Below are positions 1 to 7,873 of a stretch of 64,000 nucleotides of DNA, piece after piece. This DNA comes from Streptomyces sp. CB01580 (GTDB lineage Bacteria; Actinomycetota; Actinomycetes; Streptomycetales; Streptomycetaceae), in contig NZ_LIXJ01000033.1 in NCBI RefSeq assembly GCF_001905795.1, positions 1-64,000 on the forward strand, written 5' to 3'. Below the pieces are notes generated by a model that was given only the letters and a program-made list of their open reading frames with translations, was not told where the DNA came from and ran no database searches. The position numbers and the translations under genes were made by a program. Numbering within the stretch: the first letter of the stretch is position 1; every line of letters begins with the position of its first letter.

Positions 1-118
1 CCTCGCCACCAGCGCCTACGCCTCCTACTCCGGCTGCCGGCAGTACCGCGAGAACCTCGCGGAGTCGCTGGCCGCCCTGGAGGCCGAGGGGCTGCCGGTG
101 CCCCGCGTCGACAAGCTG
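1..118 (+). pseudogene. hemH: ferrochelatase (HemH) internal fragment, truncated by IS630 remnant
   Basis: Reading from base 2, the frame encodes 39 residues including SAYASYSGCRQYRENLAE. This is a well-conserved central stretch of actinobacterial ferrochelatase, the enzyme that inserts iron into the porphyrin ring in haem synthesis. Similarity stops abruptly after VPRVDKL, where the next bases belong to a transposase in another frame; the ferrochelatase frame itself closes at a TGA near 230. The 5' part lies outside the window. The downstream C-terminal half of the enzyme is absent, so this copy cannot make a whole protein. An intact hemH may exist elsewhere, which cannot be judged here. Confidence 0.7.
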
Positions 119-315
119 ACACCCCCACCAACAGCTCCTGGCTCAACCGCATCGAGGCCCAGTTCACCGCCTTGCGCTACTTCACCCTTGACGGCACCGA
201 CCACGCCAGCCACAAGGCACAGGGCAGCATGATCCGCCGCTACATCATCTGGCGAAACCATCACGCCGATGACCGGCGCCTACGTGCCCTGGTGGACAGG
301 GCAAACGTTGCCTGA
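119..315 (+). pseudogene. IS630-family transposase C-terminal remnant
   Basis: Starting right after the ferrochelatase fragment but in another frame, the sequence reads TPTNSSWLNRIEAQFTALRY and continues to a natural TGA stop after RALVDRANVA. This matches the C-terminal end of IS630-type DDE transposases, where the SSWLNxIE segment contains the last acidic catalytic residue. The N-terminal two thirds and the left inverted repeat are missing. It is therefore a dead relic whose one-sided deletion also removed part of hemH. No terminal inverted repeat was recognised just downstream. Confidence 0.75.
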
Positions 316-394
316 TGCGGCACTAGCTCCGGGAAACGGAGGCTGGGGCTCCTTGGATCGCCTCAAGGCCGCCCCAGGGCACCTCAGGACCACT

Positions 395-739
395 TCAGAG
401 CACGACGGCCGCGTTGCCGTTGTCGGTGACCATGGGGCGCCCGGCACCGTCCCAGGCGAGCATGCCGCCGTCCACGTTCACGGCGTCGATGCCCTGTCCC
501 ACCAGGTACTGGGTCACCTGGGCGGACCGACCGCCGACCCGGCACATCACGTGCACGCGCCGACCGTCCTCGACGGCCTCGGTCAGCTCACCGAAACGCC
601 CCACGAAATCACTCATCGGAATGTGCAGGGCGCCTTCGACGTGCCCGGCCGCCCATTCGTCGTCCTCCCGGACGTCCAGCACGAAGCCGTCCGACGGGAC
701 CGCCGCGGCATCCACCGAGGGCAGCGGGGCGAAGTTCAT
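395..739 (-). CDS. rhodanese-like domain protein (single-domain sulfurtransferase)
   Basis: A 114-residue protein that is essentially one rhodanese domain. It has an early FVLDVREDDEWAAGHVEGA segment (the conserved DVRE and GHI/V-GA motifs) and an active-site loop CRVGGRS with Cys66 placed to carry a persulfide. Such proteins transfer sulfane sulfur to acceptors such as cyanide or thiols in the cytoplasm; the physiological acceptor cannot be read from sequence. The ATG chosen has GAGAAGG seven bases upstream. An earlier in-frame ATG nine codons upstream lacks a ribosome site. It is transcribed away from the J-domain gene's 3' end with a short gap and may be the last gene of that minus-strand group. 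Confidence 0.85.
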   Translation of the reverse strand: MNFAPLPSVDAAAVPSDGFVLDVREDDEWAAGHVEGALHIPMSDFVGRFGELTEAVEDGRRVHVMCRVGGRSAQVTQYLVGQGIDAVNVDGGMLAWDGAGRPMVTDNGNAAVVL

Positions 740-785
740 GGGGTATGCCTTCTCTCGTACGTACACTCCTGAGTCACCAGGAACG

Positions 786-1778
786 CTACTGCACCAGTCC
801 CGCCAGCTCCTCCTCGCGCCGGGTGACCTCGGCCAGCAGCTGGTCGGCGATCTCGTCGAGCAACCGGTCCGGATCGTCGGGCGCCATCCGCAGCATGGCG
901 CCGATCGCGCTCTCCTCGAGCTCCCGCGCCAGGACCGTCAGGAGTTCCTTGCGCTGGGTCAGCCAGTTCAGCCGGGCGTAGAGCTCCTCGCTCTCGCTCA
1001 GCTCCACCTCCGGCACCACCGGACCCGCAGCCCACTCCTGCGCCAGCTCCTCCAACATCGCCTCGTCACCGCGTCCGTAAGCGGCGTTGACCCGGGTGAT
1101 GAACTCCTCCCGGCGCGCCCGTTCCGTCTCGTCCTGCGCCAGGTCCGGGTGGGCCTTGCGTGCCAGCTCGCGATAAAGCTTGCGCGCCTCGTCGGTCGGC
1201 CGGACCCGCTTCGGCGGCCGTACCGGCCGCTCGGTCAGCATCGCCGCCGCCTCGGGGGACAGCCCGTCGGAGTCGATCCAGTCGTGGAACAGCTCGTCGA
1301 CACCCGGCATCGGCATCACGGCCGCCCGGGCCTCCCGCGCCTTGCGCAGATCCTCGGGGTCCCCCGTTCTGGCGGCCCGGGCCTCCGCGATCCGCGCGTC
1401 GAGCTCGTCGAGGCGCGCGTACATCGGGCCGAGCTTCTGGTGGTGCAACCGGGAGAAGTTCTCGACCTCGACCCGGAAGGTCTCCACCGCGATCTCGAAC
1501 TCGATCAGAGCCTGCTCCGCCACCCGCACGGCCTTGGCCAGCCGCGCCTCGGGCCGCGCCTCCTCGGCCGTCCCGTCCGTGGCTCCACCGCTCCCGGCGG
1601 TGGTATCGGTCCCCGGACCACCACCGGCCGACCGACCGTGCTGCTCGGGCTGCCCGGACCGTTCGGCCGACTCGGGCTGCACATGCGGCTCGTACTGCTG
1701 GTCGTTGTCCTGCTGGTCGTTGTCCTGCCGGTCATCGTCGTTCCGGGTGGTCGGCACCCCGGCGGCTTCGTGCGTCAC
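786..1778 (-). CDS. J-domain (DnaJ-like) protein
   Basis: About 330 residues from the GTG at VTHEAAG; an ATG 63 bases upstream would give 351 residues but adds an unlikely basic/aromatic leader. The N-terminal 80 residues are polar and low complexity (repeats of DNDQQ). A helical, probably coiled-coil segment follows (roughly residues 80-155). Then comes a J-domain-like helical hairpin with the diagnostic HPD tripeptide in RKAHPDLAQ, about residue 210. J-domains stimulate the ATPase of Hsp70 (DnaK). There is no G/F-rich or zinc-finger region, so this is a type III J-protein whose client is unknown. It follows the DUF2252 gene closely on the same strand, suggesting cotranscription. Confidence 0.75.
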   Translation of the reverse strand: MTHEAAGVPTTRNDDDRQDNDQQDNDQQYEPHVQPESAERSGQPEQHGRSAGGGPGTDTTAGSGGATDGTAEEARPEARLAKAVRVAEQALIEFEIAVETFRVEVENFSRLHHQKLGPMYARLDELDARIAEARAARTGDPEDLRKAREARAAVMPMPGVDELFHDWIDSDGLSPEAAAMLTERPVRPPKRVRPTDEARKLYRELARKAHPDLAQDETERARREEFITRVNAAYGRGDEAMLEELAQEWAAGPVVPEVELSESEELYARLNWLTQRKELLTVLARELEESAIGAMLRMAPDDPDRLLDEIADQLLAEVTRREEELAGLVQ

Positions 1779-1845
1779 CCGTCCAGCGTATGGCCACCAC
1801 CACCGCCCCGAGAACGCATGCCGGCGGAGCGCCCCCTGCACGCAT

Positions 1846-3378
1846 CTACACGCCCGGCTCGGCGGCTGTCCGCCCCGCCGCTATGGCCCGCAGCAACTCC
1901 GCGTGGTCCGCCTCCGTACGGTCCGCGTACGTCACAGCGAACGCCGCCACCGCCTCGTCCAGTTCGTCGTTCTTGCCGCAGTACCCGGCGATCAGTCTCG
2001 GGTCGGCGCTGTGCGCATGGGCACGCGCCAGCAATGCCCCGGTCATCCGGCCGTAGTCGTCCACCTGGTCGGCCGCCAGGGCAGCCGGGTCCACACTGCC
2101 CTTGCGGTTCCTGAACTGCCGCACCTGGTACGGACGCCCGTCCACGGTCGCCCAACCCAGCAGGATGTCGCTCACGACCTGCATCCGCCTCTGCCCGAGC
2201 ACCACCCTGCGCCCCTCGTGCGCCACCTCCGGAACGTCGAACCCGACGGCCGGCAGATACGGCGCGAGCGCGGAGGGCCGCGCCTCCTTCACCTGGAGCA
2301 CCAGGGGTTCGCCCCGGTGGTCGAGCAGAAGCACCACGTACGACCGGGTGCCGACGCTCCCCGTGCCGACCACCCGGAACGCCACGTCGTGTATCGCGTA
2401 CCTGCCGAGGAGGGGCACCATGTCCTCGGAGATCGTGCCCAGATAGTCACCGAGCCCCGCCGCCACCGCCGCGGCCTCCTCGTCCGGCACCCGCCGCAGC
2501 ACTGGAGGGGCGTCGACGAAGCGGCGTCCCCCGTCACCGGAGTCCTCGGTGGACCTGGCGGCGAAACGGGCACTGGTGTTGCTGCGGGCCTTCTCCGAGA
2601 CGCGTTCCAACGTGCCGAGCAGATCCCGCGCGTCCGTGTGCGAGACCAGTTCCTCGTCCGCGATGGCGTTCCAGGCGTCGAGCGCGGGCAGCCCGGCCAG
2701 CAGCCGCATGGTCCGCCGGTACGCGCCCACCGTGTCGTACGCGCCCCGACGGCAGGTGTCCTCGTCCGCACCGGCCTCCCTCCCGGCCAGTACCAGGGAG
2801 GTGGCGAGGCGTTTGAGGTCCCATTCCCAAGGACCGAACACGGTCTCGTCGAAATCGTTCAGGTCGATGACGAGGCTGCCGCGCGCATCCCCGTACAACC
2901 CGAAATTGGCTGCGTGGGCGTCGCCGCAGAGCTGGGCGCCCACCCGGCTGACCGGCGTGCCCACCAGGTCATGCGCCATCAGCCCGGCCGAGCCGCGGAG
3001 AAAGGCGAACGGCGTGGCCGCCATCCGTCCGACCCGTATCGGCGCGAGGGCGGGCACCCTGCCCAGGTTCGACAACTCGACCGCCTGCACGGCATCGGGC
3101 CGCCCGGGCGGAAGGACACAGGAGGAATGCGAGGCCCTGGGCACCCGCTCCCGCAGCGCCTTGCCCGCCGCCTTGAGCGACCGCGACGCCTTGCCGGAAC
3201 CCTTGGCCTCCGCATCCGCCCGAGGCGCGAATCCCGGCACGACCGGGATGCGCGGCTCCCCTGTCGCAGCCCGCTGTTCCGGCATCGGCGCCCGGTCCGC
3301 CACCGCGGTCCGGTCAGGCGCCGTCCCCCGCCCCGGCGCCGTCCCCCGCTCCAGGGCTGTCACTTCGATTTCACGCAT
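1846..3378 (-). CDS. DUF2252 family protein
   Basis: A 510-residue protein starting at MREIEVTALERG, with GGGGGAGG about nine bases upstream; longer in-frame starts give only repetitive GPRPTE-type sequence. The DUF2252 family has a kinase-like or aminoglycoside-phosphotransferase-like fold. The visible motifs are LCGDAHAANFGLYG, NDFDETVFGPWEWDLKRLA and LLDHRGEPLVLQVKEA, corresponding to the nucleotide/metal-binding core. No substrate has been established for the family and none can be inferred. The first 60 residues are basic and low in complexity. The J-domain gene follows within a few bases, so the two probably share a transcript. DnaA-box-like 9-mers lie about 100 bases upstream of the start. 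Confidence 0.85.
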   Translation of the reverse strand: MREIEVTALERGTAPGRGTAPDRTAVADRAPMPEQRAATGEPRIPVVPGFAPRADAEAKGSGKASRSLKAAGKALRERVPRASHSSCVLPPGRPDAVQAVELSNLGRVPALAPIRVGRMAATPFAFLRGSAGLMAHDLVGTPVSRVGAQLCGDAHAANFGLYGDARGSLVIDLNDFDETVFGPWEWDLKRLATSLVLAGREAGADEDTCRRGAYDTVGAYRRTMRLLAGLPALDAWNAIADEELVSHTDARDLLGTLERVSEKARSNTSARFAARSTEDSGDGGRRFVDAPPVLRRVPDEEAAAVAAGLGDYLGTISEDMVPLLGRYAIHDVAFRVVGTGSVGTRSYVVLLLDHRGEPLVLQVKEARPSALAPYLPAVGFDVPEVAHEGRRVVLGQRRMQVVSDILLGWATVDGRPYQVRQFRNRKGSVDPAALAADQVDDYGRMTGALLARAHAHSADPRLIAGYCGKNDELDEAVAAFAVTYADRTEADHAELLRAIAAGRTAAEPGV

Positions 3379-3480
3379 GGCGCGCAGCCTCCCCCGACTC
3401 TGTCCTGCGCACCGGCCCGGTGCCTTGTCACAGATCAACCGCGCCGACGCTACCGCTGTCGGCCGAAGCCCGTCTCCCCC

Positions 3481-3522
3481 TGTGGACAACCCTGTGGAAA
3501 CCGCCTGTCGGCCTGTGGATCC
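3481..3522. promoter_or_regulatory. cluster of DnaA-box-like 9-mers upstream of the DUF2252 gene
   Basis: Three same-orientation 9-mers occur within 42 bases: TGTGGACAA (exact complement of the Streptomyces consensus TTGTCCACA), TGTGGAAAC and TGTGGATCC. They sit roughly 100-140 bases upstream of the DUF2252 start, in the likely promoter region, about 37 kb from oriC. The first is a perfect match and the other two are weaker. Binding by DnaA is inferred from the motif only. Confidence 0.45.
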
Positions 3523-3596
3523 TCCAGCACTCCCGGTCGGACGTGGCTCGGTCGGCCCCGGCCCGGTCGGGCGCTGTTCGGTCGGGCGCGGCCCGG

Positions 3597-4330
3597 TCAG
3601 ACATCGACGGCTTCCCCCAGTTCCTCCTCCAACTCCTCGTCCTCGTCCGCCCCGACCGAGGCACCGGCCCTGACATGCGTCCACGCGTCCCTTCGGTCCC
3701 GGCGAATCCAGCGACGGTGCCGGCGAACCCGGCGACGGTGCCGGGGCCGGCCGGAGCCGTTCCCGTCGGGGCCGTCCTTGAGGCCGCCTTCCGGCGCCCG
3801 GACTCGGCCAGACCGGCCAGACCGGCCCGCCACATCATCACCAGGCCCACGACGAACCAGAGCGCGAGCACGAGGACATGCCGTCCGAGCGCGTACCCGC
3901 CGAAGTACACATGGCTCCGTACGCCCTCGACGAAGCCCGCCCCGTTCCAGAAGGAGTGCAGCGAGCCAAAGAAACCGGGCTGCAGCTCGGGCCGGAAGAT
4001 GCCGCCGGAACCGGTGAAGTTGAGCATCACGACGAGCACCATCACGCCGAGCGTCGTTCACCGCCTGAGGAAGGCGTGCAGCCCCACGCCGATCAGCAGG
4101 ATGCCCGGAGTAGAGCAGGGCCATCGCCCTCAGTCCGCCGAGCCCGTGATCCACCAGGCCGAACAGCGGCCCCGCGAACACCACCCCGATCAGGCTCACC
4201 ACCAGGGACGCGGCGATCGCCAGCGCCGCCCTGACCCGCAGCGCGAGCACCGCACCCGTGCCACCGATGACCGCGACCGACGCGCAGGAGCCGATGCTCA
4301 CCGCGGCCAGCAGGAAGAAGATGCGCGAAG
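3597..4330 (-). pseudogene. membrane protein pseudogene (C-terminal half, frameshift and internal stop)
   Basis: The minus strand encodes hydrophobic, clearly protein-like sequence split over two frames. One gives IFFLLAAVSIGS, then SLVVSLIGVVFAGPLFG and GGLRAMALLYSG. After a shift near 4108, the other gives ILLIGVGLHAFLRR, a TGA at 4058-4060 where a Trp codon would fit, then MVLVVMLNFTGSGGIFRPE and HVLVLALWFVVGLVMMW. This resembles the C-terminal transmembrane part of a large multi-pass membrane protein of the ABC-2/DUF3533 kind; the family assignment is tentative. The N-terminal half is missing because the gene is cut where the MarR fragment begins. The true 3' end is unclear: stops exist at 3597 and, in the other frame, 3428. 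Confidence 0.65.
3700..3741. repeat. two tandem copies of a 21-bp GC-rich repeat
   Basis: Two adjacent 21-base units, CGGCGAATCCAGCGACGGTG(C) and CGGCGAACCCGGCGACGGTG(C), differ at two positions and lie in the 3' part of the membrane-protein pseudogene. In one minus frame they give a repeated GTVAGFA peptide. This looks like slippage-derived low-complexity sequence with no assigned role. Confidence 0.5.
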
Positions 4331-4839
4331 CATCATTCGACATCATCCAGCGCGAACCGACCGCTTTCGCACGTCGCGCCCGAGCCACGGCAGCCCGCCT
4401 CCACCCTGAGCTCCCGCTCGTCTCGTACACACTGCTGGCACACATCGACGACTGGCACGGCTGCCGCGCGACGGACCCGGACGCCCCCTACATGCTGGAC
4501 AAATCGACGGTCAGCCGACAGATCGGCGCGCTGGAGAAACTGGGACTGGTCGAACGCCATCCGGACCCGGACGACCATCGCATCCAGGTTCTGCACCCCA
4601 CGGAGGCCGGAACCCGGGCACTCGCCTCGACACAGGCCAGCCGACGCGCCGCCTACCAAGAACGCCTCGCGGACTGGACGGAGGACGATCTCGCGAAGTT
4701 CGCCGAGTACCCGCTGCGCCACAACTGCGCGAACGCCGCTATACCGGTCGAACCGCGGTATCCGTCGTCATCCCGCTCGACCTGCGGCGACAACGCAGGA
4801 CGCATCGGGATCCACGCATTCCGGAACCCGTACGTGTGA
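4321..4839 (+). pseudogene. MarR-family regulator, N-terminally truncated
   Basis: The frame encodes a winged helix-turn-helix protein with SFDIIQREPTAFARRARA, then LDKSTVSRQIGALEKLGLVE (recognition helix) and RHPDPDDHRIQVLHPTEAG (wing), as in MarR repressors that sense small ligands. The N-terminal dimerisation residues ahead of REASFD are missing; upstream bases belong to the antisense membrane pseudogene. The C-terminus runs on after FAEYPLRHN into about 38 residues unlike the family, as if the normal stop was lost. An ATG at 4321 preceded by AGGAAG could in principle still start a 172-residue product, so some expression is not excluded. Most likely it is a decayed gene that once divergently flanked and regulated the membrane gene. 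Confidence 0.6.
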
Positions 4840-4874
4840 GACCGCCCCAACCGCGAGAACACCCCCAATGGGGT

Positions 4875-4888
4875 GTTTCACGTGAAAC
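4875..4888. other. parS centromere site
   Basis: Perfect palindrome GTTTCACGTGAAAC, flanked by T and A as in the Streptomyces ParB-binding consensus. It lies in the spacer between the MarR remnant and the response regulator, about 36 kb left of oriC. ParB encoded at 48.9 kb is expected to load here and spread. Confidence 0.85.
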
Positions 4889-5009
4889 ACGACCCAAGGC
4901 TCGACCGGGTTCGCCATGGATCGAACGGGTTCGCCGCCATCACCCCGTATAGCACCGGGCGGCCCGTCCACGGCCCGGCTTCCCTCACCCGCAGGCCCGC
5001 GCTCCCCGC

Positions 5010-5669
5010 CTACAACCCGGCGTCCCTCGCCAGCAACGCGGCCTGCACCCGGTTCTCGCATCCCAGCTTCGCCAGGATCCGGCTCACATATGTCTTCACG
5101 GTCGCCTCGCTCATATGCAGGCGTCGGCCCGCGCCCGCGTTGGACAGCCCCTCCCCGAGCAGTCCGAGGACCTCGCGCTCCCGCCCGGTGAGGGCGGCGA
5201 CCCGTTGCCGCGCCTCTTCGCCCCGGACCGCGGCCCGCCCCAGAGTGAGCTGTTCCACCACGTGCCGGGTGGCGCCGGGGGAGAGATACGCATCCCCGGC
5301 CGCCGCCGCCCGCACGGCCTGGATCAGTTCCGCCGGGGCGGTGTCCTTGAGCAGGAAGCCGGCACCCCCCTGTTCCAGCGCCCGCAGGACGTTCTCCCGC
5401 TCCCCGAACGTCGTGAGCACGATCACTCGCGCCTTCGGCGCCGCCGTGCGCAGCTCCGCCAGTGCCGTGAGCCCGTCCATCACCGGCATCTGCAGGTCGA
5501 GCAGCACAACGTCCACCGCGTGGGCGCGGGCCAGCTCGACGGCCTCACGTCCGTTCGGCGCCTCTGCGGCCACCTCGATGGACGGATCGGAGGTGAGGAT
5601 CATCCGTATCCCGGCCCGGATGAGGGGCTCGTCGTCAGCGATGACGACCCTGATCGGCTGCCCCGTCAC
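5010..5669 (-). CDS. NarL/LuxR-type response regulator
   Basis: A 219-residue two-domain regulator. The receiver domain (1-125) shows the acidic pair ADDE near the start, the phospho-acceptor Asp58 in LLDLQMPVMDG, the conserved Thr in VLTTF and Lys in FLLKD. The output domain (about 155-215) is a LuxR-type helix-turn-helix: LTGREREVLGLL, then MSEATVKTYVSRILAKL. Phosphorylation by the partner kinase encoded just upstream should control dimerisation and DNA binding. The two genes are separated by only about 33 bases on the same strand and form an operon with the kinase first. Target genes are unknown. Confidence 0.92.
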   Translation of the reverse strand: MTGQPIRVVIADDEPLIRAGIRMILTSDPSIEVAAEAPNGREAVELARAHAVDVVLLDLQMPVMDGLTALAELRTAAPKARVIVLTTFGERENVLRALEQGGAGFLLKDTAPAELIQAVRAAAAGDAYLSPGATRHVVEQLTLGRAAVRGEEARQRVAALTGREREVLGLLGEGLSNAGAGRRLHMSEATVKTYVSRILAKLGCENRVQAALLARDAGL

Positions 5670-5702
5670 TTCACTCGCACCCCCGCGCTCGTCCCGGGCG
5701 CC

Positions 5703-7424
5703 TCATCTGCCGACGACCTCGTAGGACCTCTTCTCGATCAGCTTGCCGTCCCGGAAACAGAACCGGAACACGGGCTCGGTGTTGAGATCGTCGCCCAGCT
5801 CGGAGGACATCAGGACCAGGCACCGCGCCCCGGCCGGCTTCTTGGGCCCCTCACGGTCCAGCCCGGCCGCAACGAATGTATCGCCGTCGGGCAGTTGCTC
5901 CCGCACCTCGTCCTCGGCCGCCCCGACCTTGATCGACTGGAACTGGCTCGGGTCGATCGTCGCCTTGTCCAGCTCCGTCGTCAGGAAGTACAGGCCAAAC
6001 CCGCAGGCCAGCACCAGCAGCACCAGTGCTCCCACGCCTATGCCGCAGCCCAGCGCGATCCCGCTGCCCGTGCCTCTCCTGTTGCCGCCCATCGCCAACT
6101 CCCGCTCGGAAACCGTCCAGTCCATGGCCGGACCACCGTTCCCCCGCAGGGCCTTCTGCGACTGCTGCCGAAAGTCGTCCTCCACATCAACCATCGGTGC
6201 CCCCACCGCGCCACCGGGTGCCCCCTCGGTGCCGTACGGAAGCACTCCGGCCACCCGGAAGCCCCCGTCCTCGGTCCGACCCGTGTGCACCATGCCGCCG
6301 ACCAGCCGGGCCCGTTCGTGCAGACCGGGCAGTCCCTGCCCGCCGCTGACCACCTCCACCGCGGGCTGCGCATCGCTCGGCCGTCCGTTGACGACCTCGA
6401 CGACGCAGGAATCCGGCTCGTAGCGCAGCTCGACCGTGATCGCCGCACCCGGTGCGTGCTTGTACGCGTTGGTCAGCGCCTCCTGGACGATGCGGTAGGC
6501 CGCACGGTCCGAGGGACCCGCGAGCTCCCGCACCTCTCCGGTCCTGCGGAGTTCCACCGCGCTCCCGGCGGCACGCGCGGCGTCCGTAAGTTCCTCGATG
6601 CCCGCCGTTCCACGCGCTGTCGGCTGCCCGCTCTCGGCACCGTGAGCCGGTGCCTCGACACCATCCCGGAGGATGCCGACGACCTCGCGCAACTCGTGCA
6701 TCGCGTGCACCGAGGCATCCCGCAGCACCCCGACCACTTCCCGCTGCCGCTCCGTCAGCTCCCGGTCGACCTCCAGCGCCCCCGTATGGACGGAGATGAG
6801 CGCCAGTTGATGACCGAGGCTGTCGTGCATGTCCTGAGCGATTCGCTGGCGCTCCATGAGCCGCGCCTGGCCCACGATCATGGCCCGCTCCCGAATGAGC
6901 TGGGCATTGCGCTCCTGAAGGGCGTGCAGCAGGGTCCGGCGCTGCGTCCAGTACCGGCTGGCAAGGCCGGGCACGAGGGTCGTCGCCAGGAAGTAGAGGG
7001 TGGTGAGCAGCACCTGTGTCAGGGGCCACGGCGACGACCAGCTCACCGCGACGGTCAGCCCGACATAGAGCACGTACGAGGCGGTGAAGGCGCCCAGAGC
7101 CCGCCCCGCCCCTGCGATCCTGCGCCCGGAACTCCACGCCACGACCATCAGCAACAGCGCGAAGCCGCCGGACAGACCAGCCAGGGCGGACGTCACCACC
7201 AGCACCGTCACGGGCAGTCGGCGCCTCGTCAGGGACAGCACCACGACCGCGGCCGAAACCGTCCACAGACGCAGGTTCCCGCTGCTCAGCAGTTCTTCCG
7301 TACCAGCCGCGAGCAGCCCCAACACCGCGGCCAGTACCGCTTCGCCGGCCGCCCTGCGCCGGGACCACAGCGCGGGCGCGGCCCACCATCGCCACCCGGC
7401 CCGGAGCTTCGATATCGCGTACAC
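5703..7424 (-). CDS. sensor histidine kinase with fused C-terminal membrane/extracytoplasmic module
   Basis: From GTG (VYAISKLRAG; a GTG 14 codons earlier is possible) the protein has about 573 residues. Residues 25-160 hold four to five membrane segments. The HisKA_3 box RIAQDMHDSLGHQLALIS, with His near 200, and HATPase motifs (QEALTNAYKHAPG, then GQGLPGLHERA) follow, as in NarX/DesK-type kinases paired with NarL regulators. Such kinases normally end near residue 400. Here the frame continues without a stop into a linker, a further membrane segment (CGIGVGALVLLVLACGFGLY) and about 90 residues ending in FRFCFRDGKLIEKRSYEV, which resemble small lipoprotein/BamE-like folds. This may be a sensing module or a fusion with a neighbouring gene. 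It is cotranscribed with the regulator. Confidence 0.85.
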   Translation of the reverse strand: MYAISKLRAGWRWWAAPALWSRRRAAGEAVLAAVLGLLAAGTEELLSSGNLRLWTVSAAVVVLSLTRRRLPVTVLVVTSALAGLSGGFALLLMVVAWSSGRRIAGAGRALGAFTASYVLYVGLTVAVSWSSPWPLTQVLLTTLYFLATTLVPGLASRYWTQRRTLLHALQERNAQLIRERAMIVGQARLMERQRIAQDMHDSLGHQLALISVHTGALEVDRELTERQREVVGVLRDASVHAMHELREVVGILRDGVEAPAHGAESGQPTARGTAGIEELTDAARAAGSAVELRRTGEVRELAGPSDRAAYRIVQEALTNAYKHAPGAAITVELRYEPDSCVVEVVNGRPSDAQPAVEVVSGGQGLPGLHERARLVGGMVHTGRTEDGGFRVAGVLPYGTEGAPGGAVGAPMVDVEDDFRQQSQKALRGNGGPAMDWTVSERELAMGGNRRGTGSGIALGCGIGVGALVLLVLACGFGLYFLTTELDKATIDPSQFQSIKVGAAEDEVREQLPDGDTFVAAGLDREGPKKPAGARCLVLMSSELGDDLNTEPVFRFCFRDGKLIEKRSYEVVGR

Positions 7425-7466
7425 GCTCCGCACCCTAGACAGTCCTGTATGCGTACGACGCCCCAC

Positions 7467-7750
7467 TTTCGTCGCACCTGCCCACGACGAAAGTCGTCAC
7501 CCGAAACACGAACCCCGCAAGCTTCATGAACCGCATGCAGCCCCACGAACACCAGAAGTCACCGAAAAGTCCTGCACAGCACCGAAACACCAAGAAGCGA
7601 CGGAGAGCACAGCGAACGCCACGGACGCCGTGAACCAACGAACCCACCGAACCAGGCAAACCAAGCGAACGCCATGAAGCACGGGAAGGCCCCCGGAAGA
7701 ACCAAAACCATCGGAAGTGCCGAAAAAGTCACGGAAACCCGGGAACGAAG
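7467..7750. other. gene-free spacer with strongly asymmetric base composition
   Basis: Between the kinase start and the tRNA-Leu terminator the + strand is rich in A and C and poor in T for about 280 bases, with many CGAA, ACCGAA and AAGC words. Open minus frames here encode Phe/Val/Cys-rich sequence with no recognisable protein. No promoter or RNA gene could be identified. Confidence 0.4.
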
Positions 7751-7782
7751 AAGCCCCACAGATCGTTTGACCCGTGGGGCTT
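7751..7782 (-). terminator. hairpin terminator after tRNA-Leu
   Basis: Inverted repeat AAGCCCCAC / GTGGGGCTT with a 14-base loop, directly downstream of the minus-strand tRNA-Leu. A short T run is lacking, as is usual for Streptomyces terminators. Confidence 0.75.
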
Positions 7783-7790
7783 CTCCCTTG

Positions 7791-7873
7791 TGCGCGAGGG
7801 GGGATTTGAACCCCCACGTCCCTAAGGACACTGGCACCTGAAGCCAGCGCGTCTGCCGTTCCGCCACTCGCGC
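7791..7873 (-). tRNA. tRNA-Leu (anticodon CAG)
   Basis: The minus strand gives an 83-base class II tRNA. The acceptor stem is GCGCGAG / CTCGCGC with discriminator A, and the D arm is GTGGCGGAAC. The anticodon stem-loop CTGGCTTCAGGTGCCAG has CAG in the loop. A long variable arm precedes the T arm GGGGGTTCAAATCCCCC. The long variable arm plus CAG anticodon identify leucine. CCA is not encoded, so it must be added by the CCA-adding enzyme; a candidate lies at the right end of this window. Confidence 0.95.

Noticed and set aside
7435..7659. Minus-strand 74-codon frame (MPGSVGSLVHGVRG...)
   Set aside because: Composition simply reflects the T/G bias of this spacer; no ribosome site and overlap with the kinase start region.
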